Part shown: positions 34,374-43,067 of the stretch, piece after piece
Layout: each line of letters starts with the position of its first letter
Numbering within the stretch: the stretch's first letter is position 1
NCBI RefSeq assembly: GCF_900302475.1
Contig: NZ_OMOQ01000001.1
Coordinates: 992,001-1,056,000, forward strand
Length of the DNA stretch: 64,000 nt
Direction: 5' to 3'
DNA from: Defluviimonas aquaemixtae
GTDB taxonomy: Bacteria > Pseudomonadota > Alphaproteobacteria > Rhodobacterales > Rhodobacteraceae
The notes under the pieces: model-generated
Seen by the model: only the letters and a program-made list of their open reading frames with translations
The model's database searches: none
What the model was told of the DNA's origin: nothing
Translations under genes and position numbers: made by a program

Positions 34374-36233
34374 ATGAACGCTCCTTCCGCATCCAGCGCC
34401 AATGAGGACAGCGGGCGCGTGACGCCGCTGACTGTCGCGAAGGCCCAGCCGCCGGTCCCGACGCCGCTCGGGGATCATTCCGGCGCGCCGACGGGCATGA
34501 TGCTTGCCACAGACACAATCCTGCAGGACATCGACATGGGACTGCGGGCGCAGGTCGCGGGCTTCACCGGCGGCCTGTCGCCCAGCGCTCTGGCGGGGGC
34601 GTGGTCGGACTGGGCGACGCATCTGGCCACATCGCCGGGCAAGCAGATCCAGCTTTCCGTCAAGGCCGCGCGCAAGGTCCAGAGACTGACGGGATTCCTG
34701 GCCCGCTGGGCGATGATGCGGGAAAGGGCCGAAACCTGCATCTGCCCCTTGCCGCAGGACCGCCGGTTCGACGGCCCGGCGTGGAAGTCCTGGCCCTACA
34801 ATGTGCTGTCGCAGACGTTCCTGCTGAACCAGCAATGGTGGCACAATGCGACGACCGGCATCCGGGGCGTGACGAAGCAGCACGAGAAGGCGGTCGAGTT
34901 CGCCGCCCGCCAAGTGCTCGACGTCTTCTCGCCATCGAATTTCGCGCTAACCAATCCCGAGGTGCTCGAACGCACGGTCAGCACGGGCGGGATGAATTTC
35001 GTCCTCGGCTGGCAGAACTTCCTCGCCGACTGGCAGCGGATCGTCTCCGGCGCGCAGGAGGAGGGGCGGGAGGACTTCGTGCCCGGCAAGGATGTCGCTG
35101 TGACGCCCGGCAAGGTGGTCTACCGCAACCGGCTGATCGAGCTGATCCAGTATGCCCCCGCGACCGAAACGGTCCGGCCCGAGCCGGTTGTGATCGTCCC
35201 GGCCTGGATCATGAAAGACTACATCCTCGATCTGTCGCCGGAGAACTCGTTCGTGCGGTACCTGACCGAGCAGGGCTTCACCGTCTTCATGATCTCGTGG
35301 AAGAACCCCGAGGCCTGCGACCGCGACCTCGGGATGGACGATTACATGCGGCTTGGCGTCCAGTCGGCGATCGACGCGGCCAGCGCGATCACCGGCGGGC
35401 AGAAGGTGCATGCGACGGGCTATTGCCTCGGCGGCACGCTCTTGGCCATCGCCGCCGCCGCGATGGCGCGCGACGGCGACGATCGCCTGGCGAGCCTCAC
35501 GCTTCTGGCCGCCCAGACCGATTTTACCGAGGCTGGGGAACTGACGCTCTTCATCAACGAAAGCCAGATCGCGTTCCTCGAGGACATGATGTGGGAGAAG
35601 GGCTATCTCGATACAAAGCAGATGGCCGGCGCGTTCCAGCTTCTGCGTTCCAACGACCTGATCTGGTCGCGGCTGGTGCGGCACTACCTGATGGGCGAGC
35701 CGGAAAGGATGAACGACCTCATGGCCTGGAATGCCGACGCCACGCGCATGCCCTACCGGATGCATTCGGATTACCTGCGTCGGCTTTTCCTCGACAACGA
35801 TTTCGCCGAGGGGCGGTACGAGGTCGACGGTCAGCCGACCGTCCTGTCGGACGTGCGCGTGCCGGTCTTTCTCGTGGGCACCGAACGCGACCATGTCGCG
35901 CCGTGGCGGTCGGTCTACAAGTTCCAGCTCATGGGCGACACAGACGTGACGTTCCTGCTGACGAATGGCGGTCACAATGCCGGCATCGTCTCGGAACCGG
36001 GACACCAGGGGCGTCATTTCCGGATGCGCCACGCCGCGCGGGACGACAGCTATGTCGATCCCGAACGGTTCATGCAGACAGCGCCGTTGACCGAGGGGTC
36101 GTGGTGGCCGGCGCTGGCGGGATGGCTGGCCGAGCGCTCTGGCGCGCCGGTGCCGCCGCCGACGATGGGCGCGCCCGACCGGGGCTTGCCTGCGCTCGGG
36201 CCCGCGCCCGGCGCCTACGTATTCGCGGCCTGA
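34374..36233 (+). CDS. phaC: Class I poly(R)-hydroxyalkanoate synthase
   Basis: A 619-residue PHA synthase that polymerises hydroxyacyl-CoA into storage granules. The lipase-like box GYCLGG places the catalytic Cys at residue 351. The charge-relay Asp is in GTERDHVAPW and the His in TNGGHNAGIV. The conserved WWHNATTG and PAWIMKDYILDL blocks are present. The first 50 residues are a variable linker. It is monocistronic, with an FNR-like box upstream and a hairpin downstream. Confidence 0.95.
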   Translation: MNAPSASSANEDSGRVTPLTVAKAQPPVPTPLGDHSGAPTGMMLATDTILQDIDMGLRAQVAGFTGGLSPSALAGAWSDWATHLATSPGKQIQLSVKAARKVQRLTGFLARWAMMRERAETCICPLPQDRRFDGPAWKSWPYNVLSQTFLLNQQWWHNATTGIRGVTKQHEKAVEFAARQVLDVFSPSNFALTNPEVLERTVSTGGMNFVLGWQNFLADWQRIVSGAQEEGREDFVPGKDVAVTPGKVVYRNRLIELIQYAPATETVRPEPVVIVPAWIMKDYILDLSPENSFVRYLTEQGFTVFMISWKNPEACDRDLGMDDYMRLGVQSAIDAASAITGGQKVHATGYCLGGTLLAIAAAAMARDGDDRLASLTLLAAQTDFTEAGELTLFINESQIAFLEDMMWEKGYLDTKQMAGAFQLLRSNDLIWSRLVRHYLMGEPERMNDLMAWNADATRMPYRMHSDYLRRLFLDNDFAEGRYEVDGQPTVLSDVRVPVFLVGTERDHVAPWRSVYKFQLMGDTDVTFLLTNGGHNAGIVSEPGHQGRHFRMRHAARDDSYVDPERFMQTAPLTEGSWWPALAGWLAERSGAPVPPPTMGAPDRGLPALGPAPGAYVFAA

Positions 36234-36261
36234 AGCGCTCTGCAAGCCGGTCGCGCGATCA

Positions 36262-36288
36262 CGGGCACACCTTTGGGGGGTGTGCCCG
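36262..36288. terminator. Bidirectional terminator-like hairpin
   Basis: Arms CGGGCACACC and GGTGTGCCCG around a 7-base loop, between the convergent ends of phaC and the MFS gene. There is no long T-run on either side. Confidence 0.6.
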
Positions 36289-36332
36289 GTTCCGTTCGTC
36301 CGCCGGATCGGGTCCGCGCTCGCGGCTCCCGG

Positions 36333-37544
36333 TTACCTGTCGTCGATCCTCAGCCGGACGGTTACCAGGGCGGCAATCGCCAGGGCTAGACCGACGCCCG
36401 CGACACAGGCTTCCCAGCCGTAGCGGTCGAAAAGCTGACCGAGCAGCGCTGCCCCGGTCAACCCGCCGACATAGTAGCTGGCGAGGTAGAGGCCGCTCGC
36501 CGCCGCGCGGTCGCTGCGCGCGGCGCGGCCGATGAAGCCGGTGGCGAGCGCCTGGACGAAGAACGTGCCGACGCCGACAAGGACCATCCCGCCGAGCACG
36601 CTGACGAGGTTCGGCTGGACGAGGAGCACGAGGCCAGCCGCAGCCACGGCCAGCCCGCCCCATAGCGCCGGCCGCGTACCGATCCGGCCCGCGACCGCGC
36701 CCGCGAGAGGCGTGGTGACCATCGACGGCAGGAAGACGAAATACACGATTCCAAGCGACATGGGCGACAGCGAAATCGGCGCGGCGGCCAAGACGAAGTT
36801 CACGTAGGTGAAGATACCGAGAAAGGCGAAGAGCGTCAGGAAGCCGATCCCGAACGTCGCCCTGAGCGCGGGATTGTTCAGATGATCTGCCCAGCTCGCC
36901 AGCGGAGAGCGCGCCGGTCCCGGCGAGGCCATCGGCGACATCCGGTCGAGGTTGAGGAAGACGAGCGCCGCGCCCGCGAGATTGAGCGCCGCGAAGAGGT
37001 AGAAGTTCGCGCCGACGCCGAGAAGGTCGGAAACCGTCGCCGCGACGAGGCGGCCGACGAGGTTGCTCGCCACAACCCCGGTGACATAGGCCGCGAGCGT
37101 GCCGGCGATTTCCTCGGCGCTGCAGTGCTCGGCGAGGTAGGCCATCGTGAGCGCGAAGGCCGCGGCCATGAAGATACCTTGTGCGATCCGCAGCGCGGCG
37201 AAGCTCGCGAGCCCCGGTGCCACGGCAAGGAGCGAGGTGGGGATCGCAAGCAGCGCGAGACTGATCCAGATGCCCTGCCGTCGGTTCAGGCGGCCGCTGA
37301 TCAGCGCGACGCCGAGGCACGAGAGCGCCATGCCAATGGTGCAGACATTCACCGCGAGGCCGATTGCCGAAGGGGTGACGTCGTAAACCTCGGCCAGTGT
37401 CGGAAGGATCGCCTGCGTTGCGAAGAGATCGACGAGCGTGAGAAAGCCGATCACGCCGACGATGATCGAACGCAGCCGCATGGCGCGTGCCTTGGGCATC
37501 GGCGGCAGGGAGGAGGGATGGAGTTCGAGCGAGGAGTTTGACAT
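36333..37544 (-). CDS. MFS transporter (YnfM-like)
   Basis: A 403-residue major facilitator protein with 12 hydrophobic helices. The first helix contains VDLFATQAILPTLAEVY, and the loop between helices 2 and 3 has GRLNRRQG in the usual motif A position. It is similar in layout to the YnfM/arabinose-efflux type. It is divergent from the 3-hydroxybutyrate dehydrogenase-like gene across a long inverted repeat. The substrate is unknown. Confidence 0.85.
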   Translation of the reverse strand: MSNSSLELHPSSLPPMPKARAMRLRSIIVGVIGFLTLVDLFATQAILPTLAEVYDVTPSAIGLAVNVCTIGMALSCLGVALISGRLNRRQGIWISLALLAIPTSLLAVAPGLASFAALRIAQGIFMAAAFALTMAYLAEHCSAEEIAGTLAAYVTGVVASNLVGRLVAATVSDLLGVGANFYLFAALNLAGAALVFLNLDRMSPMASPGPARSPLASWADHLNNPALRATFGIGFLTLFAFLGIFTYVNFVLAAAPISLSPMSLGIVYFVFLPSMVTTPLAGAVAGRIGTRPALWGGLAVAAAGLVLLVQPNLVSVLGGMVLVGVGTFFVQALATGFIGRAARSDRAAASGLYLASYYVGGLTGAALLGQLFDRYGWEACVAGVGLALAIAALVTVRLRIDDR

Positions 37545-37601
37545 TGGGGCGGCCTATCTGTTCGTGACACTCCATTCATGCCCTCTGGCGCGCGCGCGGA
37601 G

Positions 37602-37664
37602 AAATGCCGCGTCGCTCTGAAATCGATAGGGCGGGCGCATCGATTTCAGAGCGACGCGGCATTT
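37602..37664. repeat. 26-base perfect inverted repeat (copy 1)
   Basis: Left arm 37602-37627 and right arm 37639-37664 are perfect reverse complements, separated by 11 bases (AGGGCGGGCGC). The core of the right arm is ATCGATTTCAGAGC. It lies between the MFS gene and the dehydrogenase, each about 60 bases away. A degenerate relative is found at 44784-44891. Confidence 0.9.
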
Positions 37665-37723
37665 CCAATCCACGGTGCAGCTTCGTAGCTTTCTCCAACG
37701 CACCCTCATGTGGAGAACACGGT

Positions 37724-38593
37724 ATGGATCACGCGCTTTCAGGAACAAAGGTCAAACCGGCGGCGCGCCGCAGGGCCGCCGGATCGGCTGGCGGGCCCGT
37801 CGCGGACAGGCAACTGGCCGGAAAGGCCGCCATCGTGACCGGCTCGACGAGCGGTATCGGTCTCGGCATAGCCGAAGCCTTCGCGCGGGCCGGAATGAAC
37901 GTCATGCTGAACGGCTTCGGCGACAAGCGTGAGATTGAAATCATCCGTGCGCGGCTGGCGAAGGAGTACAAGATCGACGCCGCGTTTTCCGCCGCGGACA
38001 TGTCTGTGCCCGACGAGATCGCGGCCATGGCGGACGATGCGAAGCGGCATTTCGGTGGCGTCGACGTGCTCGTCAACAATGCCGGCATCCAGCATGTCGA
38101 GGCGGTCGAGAACTTTCCCGTCGCGAAGTGGGACGCGATTTTGGCCATCAATCTTTCCTCGGCGTTTCATGGCATCCGCGCGGTCGTTCCCGGGATGAAG
38201 GCGCGGGGCTGGGGCCGCATCATCAACGTCGCGTCCGCCCACGCGATCGTCGCCTCGCCTTTCAAATCGGCCTATGTCACCGCGAAGCATGGTATGCTCG
38301 GCCTGACCAAGACCGTGGCGCTCGAAACGGCGGAGCATGGCGTCACCGTCAACGCGATTTGCCCCGGCTACGTGCTGACGCCGCTGGTCCGGAACCAGAT
38401 CCCGGAGACCGCAAGGGCCCGGGGCATCAGCGAGGACGAGGTGATCCGCGATGTCCTGCTTCATGCTCAGCCGACGAAACAATTCGTCACCACTGAGCAG
38501 ATCGGGGCGCTCGCGGTCTTTCTGTGCAGCGAGGGCGCGGCGTCCATCACGGGCGCGGCGCTGCCCATCGAAGGCGGCTGGACCGCGCAGTAG
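37724..38593 (+). CDS. bdhA: 3-hydroxybutyrate dehydrogenase-like SDR
   Basis: A 289-residue short-chain dehydrogenase. TGSTSGIG near residue 44 binds NAD, NNAG follows, and the Ser and YVTAKHG motif completes the catalytic set. The C-terminal half (CPGYVLTPLVRNQIP, QPTKQFVTTEQIGALAVFL) closely fits D-3-hydroxybutyrate dehydrogenase. A basic, Ala-rich N-terminal extension of about 29 residues is unusual. The ATG has a GGAG site. It is followed by a DUF3734 patatin, a pairing common in PHB degradation operons. Confidence 0.85.
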   Translation: MDHALSGTKVKPAARRRAAGSAGGPVADRQLAGKAAIVTGSTSGIGLGIAEAFARAGMNVMLNGFGDKREIEIIRARLAKEYKIDAAFSAADMSVPDEIAAMADDAKRHFGGVDVLVNNAGIQHVEAVENFPVAKWDAILAINLSSAFHGIRAVVPGMKARGWGRIINVASAHAIVASPFKSAYVTAKHGMLGLTKTVALETAEHGVTVNAICPGYVLTPLVRNQIPETARARGISEDEVIRDVLLHAQPTKQFVTTEQIGALAVFLCSEGAASITGAALPIEGGWTAQ

Positions 38594-38614
38594 CGGCCAT
38601 TTCCGGAGGAGAAG

Positions 38615-39844
38615 ATGAAAAACGCATCGATAGTCGGGGCCGAAGCGGCCGGATCACCGGACGGCAAGAAGTTTGCCGCGGGCGGGCGCCAGGTCGCGCT
38701 GGTCTTTCAAGGCGGCGGAGCGCTCGGCGCTTATCAGGCAGGCGTCTATCAGGCACTGCACGAGGCGGGGGTCGAACCGGACTGGATCATCGGCACCTCG
38801 ATCGGCGCGATCAACGCCGCGCTCATTGCCGGCAACAAGCCGCAGAACCGACTGCCGAGGCTGGAGGAATTCTGGCGTCTCGTGTCGCGCAAGTCCTTCG
38901 CCGGCCTGACCGCCGGCTGGCCGCAGCTCACCCGGCCGATGGCCTATGTGAACACGCTGTTCCAAGGTATCCCGAACTTCTTCGAGCCCAACCCCTTCGC
39001 CTTCATGGGCCAGCACGTTCCGCTCAATCCCGACCGCGCCGGCTATTATTCGACGCGGCCGCTCGAGGAGACGCTGCTCGATCTCGTCGATTTCAAGCTG
39101 ATCAACCGCAACAAGCCGCGTCTGACGGTCGGGGCGGCGCATGTCCGCTCGAGCCGGATGCGGTATTTCGACAGCCGCGACATGGAGATCGACGTCAAGC
39201 ATATCCTCGCCTCCGGCGCCCTGCCGCCGGCGTTTCCGGCAGTGCGCGTGGAGGGCGAGCTATACTGGGACGGCGGGATCCTCTCGAACACGCCGAGCGA
39301 GGTCATCTTCGACGACAATCCGCGCCGGAATTCGCTGATCTTCGCGGTTCATCTGTGGAACCCCGAGGGGTCCGAGCCGGGTACGATCTGGGAGGTTCTG
39401 CACCGCCACAAGGACGTCCAGTATTCGAGCCGGGTCGCCAACCACATTGCCCGCCAGCAGACCGCGCATCACCTGCGCCACATCATCAAGCGGCTGGCCA
39501 GCTACGTGCCCGAGGCCGAACGAATCCAGGACGAGGTGCGCGAGCTCGAAAGCTGGGGATGCCAGACCCAGATGCATGTCGTCCGGCTGCTCGCGCCGTC
39601 GCTCGCCTATGACGACCACACCAAGGATGTCGATTTCAGCCTCGAGGGCATACGCGGGCGGTGGCAGGCCGGGCTGGAGGATACGCGCAAGTCGATCGAA
39701 GCCGAGCCCTGGTCGGGCGAGTTCGATCCGCTCGAAGGCGTCTTCCTTCACCAGGCGCCTTGGCCGGGTGCCGTCGTCGCCGAACACGCGGACCTGACCG
39801 AGTTGACGCGAATGGGCGAGCCGCATTCATCGGTCGCCGTCTGA
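38615..39844 (+). CDS. Patatin-like phospholipase (DUF3734 type)
   Basis: A 409-residue patatin with the oxyanion loop FQGGGALGAYQAG, nucleophile elbow GTSIG (residues 60-64, Ser62) and the catalytic Asp in WDGG (Asp219). The C-terminal DUF3734 domain (about residues 290-390) is typical of bacterial patatins encoded next to 3-hydroxybutyrate dehydrogenase. It begins 21 bases after that gene. A role in PHB granule or membrane lipid turnover is plausible but not shown. Confidence 0.88.
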   Translation: MKNASIVGAEAAGSPDGKKFAAGGRQVALVFQGGGALGAYQAGVYQALHEAGVEPDWIIGTSIGAINAALIAGNKPQNRLPRLEEFWRLVSRKSFAGLTAGWPQLTRPMAYVNTLFQGIPNFFEPNPFAFMGQHVPLNPDRAGYYSTRPLEETLLDLVDFKLINRNKPRLTVGAAHVRSSRMRYFDSRDMEIDVKHILASGALPPAFPAVRVEGELYWDGGILSNTPSEVIFDDNPRRNSLIFAVHLWNPEGSEPGTIWEVLHRHKDVQYSSRVANHIARQQTAHHLRHIIKRLASYVPEAERIQDEVRELESWGCQTQMHVVRLLAPSLAYDDHTKDVDFSLEGIRGRWQAGLEDTRKSIEAEPWSGEFDPLEGVFLHQAPWPGAVVAEHADLTELTRMGEPHSSVAV

Positions 39845-39887
39845 CGCAGGACGGGGCAGGGCGGCGGAACGGACGGAGATGAAGGCC

Positions 39888-41267
39888 ATGAGCGAAAGAT
39901 ATGACGCGATCGTCATCGGCACCGGCCAGTCCGGCCCCGCCCTCGCCCAGCGGTTCGACCGCGAAGGCTTGCGGGTCGCGGTGATCGAGCGGAAACACTT
40001 CGGCGGCACCTGCGTGAACACCGGGTGCATCCCGACCAAGACGCTTGTCGCCAGCGCCCGCGTCGCGCACATGGCGCGCCGGGCGGCCGAGTACGGGGTT
40101 GATCTGGGATCGGCCGTGACGGTGGACATGAAGCGCGTCAAAGCGCGCAAGGACGCCGTCGTGGCGCTCTCGCGCGTCGGCGTCACCGACTGGATGGAGG
40201 GCTTGAAGAACGGCCGCGTCTTTCGCGGCCATGCGCGGTTCACGGGCCGCCGGACCGTGCGGGTGAACGGCGAAGAGCTGGCCGCCGACCGGATCTTCAT
40301 CAATGTCGGCGGCCGGGCTTTCGTCCCGGACATCAGGGGTCTCGACACGGTCCCGTATCTTACCAACAGCACGACGATGGAGGTGGATGCCCTTCCCGAA
40401 CATCTCATCGTCATCGGCGGCAGCTATATCGGCCTTGAATTCGCCCAGGCCTTCCGGCGGTTCGGGTCGCGCGTGACCGTCGTCGAGATGGCCGACCGGC
40501 TGATCCCGCGTGAGGATGCCGACGTGTCAGAGGCCGTCCGCGACATTCTTCAGGCCGAGGGCATCGCCGTGCGCACCGGAACGAAATGCCTTTCGGTGAG
40601 CGAGAGGGACGGGCGCATCGCGCTTGGCGGCGCGGGCGACGGCGGCAAGCCGCAGGTCGAGGGAAGCCACCTCCTGCTGGCGGTGGGGCGACGGCCGAAT
40701 ACCGACGACCTCGGCCTCGACACGGCCGGCGTCGAAGTGGACGACAACGGTTTCGTCACCGTCGACGATCAGTGCCGCACGTCCGTCGACGGCATCTGGG
40801 CAATCGGCGACGTCAACGGTCGTGGCGCCTTCACCCACACCTCCTACAACGACCACGAGATCGTCGCGGCCAATATCTTCGACGATGACAACCGCAGGAT
40901 TTCGGACCGCGTTCCCTGCTACGGCCTCTTCATCGATCCGCCCCTGGGGCGCGTCGGCCTGACCGAACGCGAGGTCCGTGAGCGCGGCATCAAGGCGCTC
41001 GCCGCGAAGCGCATGATGACGACGGTCGGGCGGGCGCGCGAACGCGGCGAGACCCAGGGCTTCATGAAGGTGGTCGTGGATGCCGGGACGAAGGAGGTGC
41101 TCGGCGCGGCCATTCTCGGCGTGAACGGCGACGAAGCGGTGCAGGTGTTTCTCACCGCGATGGCCGAACGTCTACCGGCGACATCGATCGCGCGCACCAT
41201 GCACATCCATCCCACGGTGTCGGAATACCTGCCAACGCTGATCGGCGATCTCAAACCGCTATGCTAG
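39888..41267 (+). CDS. FAD-dependent pyridine nucleotide-disulfide oxidoreductase
   Basis: A 459-residue mercuric reductase-like flavoprotein. IGTGQSGPALAQR binds FAD, the redox disulfide is GGTCVNTGCIPTK, the NAD(P) site is VIGGSYIGLEFAQ and the second FAD site IWAIGDVNG. The dimerisation domain ends with HIHPTVSEYLPTL, where His and Glu support the disulfide. It lacks the extra C-terminal cysteines of MerA, so mercury reduction is unlikely. A Met three codons upstream (39879) is an alternative start. It overlaps the convergent peroxiredoxin gene by 17 bases. Confidence 0.88.
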   Translation: MSERYDAIVIGTGQSGPALAQRFDREGLRVAVIERKHFGGTCVNTGCIPTKTLVASARVAHMARRAAEYGVDLGSAVTVDMKRVKARKDAVVALSRVGVTDWMEGLKNGRVFRGHARFTGRRTVRVNGEELAADRIFINVGGRAFVPDIRGLDTVPYLTNSTTMEVDALPEHLIVIGGSYIGLEFAQAFRRFGSRVTVVEMADRLIPREDADVSEAVRDILQAEGIAVRTGTKCLSVSERDGRIALGGAGDGGKPQVEGSHLLLAVGRRPNTDDLGLDTAGVEVDDNGFVTVDDQCRTSVDGIWAIGDVNGRGAFTHTSYNDHEIVAANIFDDDNRRISDRVPCYGLFIDPPLGRVGLTEREVRERGIKALAAKRMMTTVGRARERGETQGFMKVVVDAGTKEVLGAAILGVNGDEAVQVFLTAMAERLPATSIARTMHIHPTVSEYLPTLIGDLKPLC

Positions 41268-41979
41268 CCGCTCGCGGTTGCTCGCCCAGGGCGGCGAGCA
41301 GGTCGTCGACGTCCATCCGCTTGCGGTAGTCGGGATCGACGAAACAGCCACGGACGATTCCTGCCTCGTCCAAAACGAAGGTCGCCGGTATCGGCAGGAT
41401 CCAGTTCTCGCAGTTGTGGAACTTCGCAATGTCCCAGCCGGCACTCTTCATGGCGTCGCGCTTCTCGTCGTTGATCATGATCGCGAGGTTGAGTTCGAGC
41501 GCGTAGCCGCAGTCGATATCCGACAAGTAGGGAAAGTTCGCCCCCGCGTCGGTCTTGAGCGTCTTGTTGTACTTTTCCGTCTCGGGCGTGATGATCACCA
41601 TATGCGCGCCCATCGCGCGCACTTCCGGCTCGATCCCGGCGAGAGCGGCGGCGCCGATCCGGCAATAGGGACACCAGTGCCCGCGATGGAAGGCGACGAC
41701 CAGCTTTCCGCCCGCGAGCAGCTTTGTGAGGCTGACCAATCGGCCGGTCTCGTCGGGCAGCACGAAAGGCGGCAACTTGTCTCCGACGTCCGGCGCCCCC
41801 TCGCCGGCGCCGCCGCGCCGAAGCCTGTCCACCATCCGGTCCACGATGTCCGCGAAATCCGGCGCAAGGCGGCGCACGTCGTCCGCCATCGCGCTGAGAC
41901 GCTCGCCAAGCGGCGCATCCATCGTGCGACAGCGGTGCGTGCACGCATTGAGTTCTTCCGCGAGCGAGAGGACGGTCAT
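41251..41979 (-). CDS. Peroxiredoxin-like AhpC/TSA family protein
   Basis: A 242-residue thioredoxin-fold protein. The N-terminal 75 residues are helical. The AhpC/TSA domain follows with FHRGHWCPYCRIGAAAL, where WCPYC carries the probable peroxidatic Cys in a CxxC arrangement, and FVLDEAGIVRGCFVDPDYRKR near the end. It starts within the stop of the LysR gene (ATGA overlap) behind GGAGG, so the two are translated together. A peroxide or organic hydroperoxide reductase role is likely. Confidence 0.85.
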   Translation of the reverse strand: MTVLSLAEELNACTHRCRTMDAPLGERLSAMADDVRRLAPDFADIVDRMVDRLRRGGAGEGAPDVGDKLPPFVLPDETGRLVSLTKLLAGGKLVVAFHRGHWCPYCRIGAAALAGIEPEVRAMGAHMVIITPETEKYNKTLKTDAGANFPYLSDIDCGYALELNLAIMINDEKRDAMKSAGWDIAKFHNCENWILPIPATFVLDEAGIVRGCFVDPDYRKRMDVDDLLAALGEQPRAASIAV

Positions 41980-42893
41980 GACATCGCCTCCTCCCCAGTG
42001 CGCCGATACGGTGACCCATCCGACCAGTCGTTTGCACGCAGAAGATTGATGAAAGTCTTGGCTGCGGCCGAATGCTGGCGCCCGAAGACGGTGTAGACCT
42101 GGACGCATCGTGACATCGGGCATTCCCGGATATGGCTGACGAGGAGATCGCCGTCGTACTTCCGGTCGGACGGCCAGATCCCAAGGCCGAGATTGGCCCG
42201 GACCAGGCCCGGAATATCGTCGAGCAGGCTCACCTCGTGCCAGATCGCGCTCGTGATGCCCATCTCCCGGAACCGCTGCTGCAGGGTCTCGGTCAGGACG
42301 CTGTTGGGCAGGCCCAGCAAGTGCGCGTCGGACAGGTCGATGATCTCGATCTCGTTCTTCTTCGCGAGACGGTGGTTGCGGGTGATCAGAAGCCCGAATT
42401 CCTGTTCGAACAGCTGTTTGGACTCGATCCGGTCCCAGAACTCCGAGAGGGGTTCGGACACCGCGATCTCGGACTCGCCTTTCTTCAGACGGTCCGTGAT
42501 CTCCTCCGCCGTGCCGCGGAACATCTTGATCTCGATGTTCGGGAACGCCTCGCCCAGTTCGGCGAGCATCGGGGTCAGGAGCGCGAGGTCGATCGAGCGC
42601 GACAGCGCGATGGAGAGTGGCGCGTGGCCGCCGGCGTGGAATCGCCGGGCCAGTTCCTTCGCATTCAGGTTCGCCTCGTAGCATTCGCGAAGCGGGGTCA
42701 GGATCGCACGACCGAATTCGGTCAGATGCGTGAGCTTCCGTTCCCGGCGAAAGAGATGGCCGCCGAGCTCCGCCTCGAGCTGGGCGATCGCGCGCGACAG
42801 GGCGGGCTGCGACACGTTGCAGTCCTCTGCCGCCTTGGTGAAATTGAGCCTTTTCGACAGCGCGAGAAAATAACGAATCTGGTGAAGTTCCAT
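41976..42893 (-). CDS. LysR-family regulator coupled to peroxiredoxin
   Basis: A 305-residue LysR-type regulator: MELHQIRYFLALSKRLNFTK and the helix-turn-helix VSQPALSRAIAQLE, then a substrate-binding-like domain. Unusually for the family, it is transcribed in the same direction as its presumed target, with a four-base overlap. Members with this N-terminus are often oxidative stress or aromatic regulators. Met5 of the open frame is taken as the start. Confidence 0.88.
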   Translation of the reverse strand: MELHQIRYFLALSKRLNFTKAAEDCNVSQPALSRAIAQLEAELGGHLFRRERKLTHLTEFGRAILTPLRECYEANLNAKELARRFHAGGHAPLSIALSRSIDLALLTPMLAELGEAFPNIEIKMFRGTAEEITDRLKKGESEIAVSEPLSEFWDRIESKQLFEQEFGLLITRNHRLAKKNEIEIIDLSDAHLLGLPNSVLTETLQQRFREMGITSAIWHEVSLLDDIPGLVRANLGLGIWPSDRKYDGDLLVSHIRECPMSRCVQVYTVFGRQHSAAAKTFINLLRANDWSDGSPYRRTGEEAMS

Positions 42894-43067
42894 CTTAGCC
42901 CCCAAGTGATGGCAGACGGATCAACGATACCAAGACATATTCCACTGAACGCTTCATCTTACTCCCGCGTGGCGCGGCGCGCCACAGTTTCTCACGCGCA
43001 GCGAATGCGGGCAGGGCGCGCGGCGGGGCGATCGCGTGCTTGGCCGCTTCAAGCCGGATCCCCTGTG

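Noticed and set aside
39888..41267. Mercuric reductase merA
   Set aside because: The paired C-terminal cysteines and the heavy-metal-binding N-terminal domain are missing, and there are no other mer genes.
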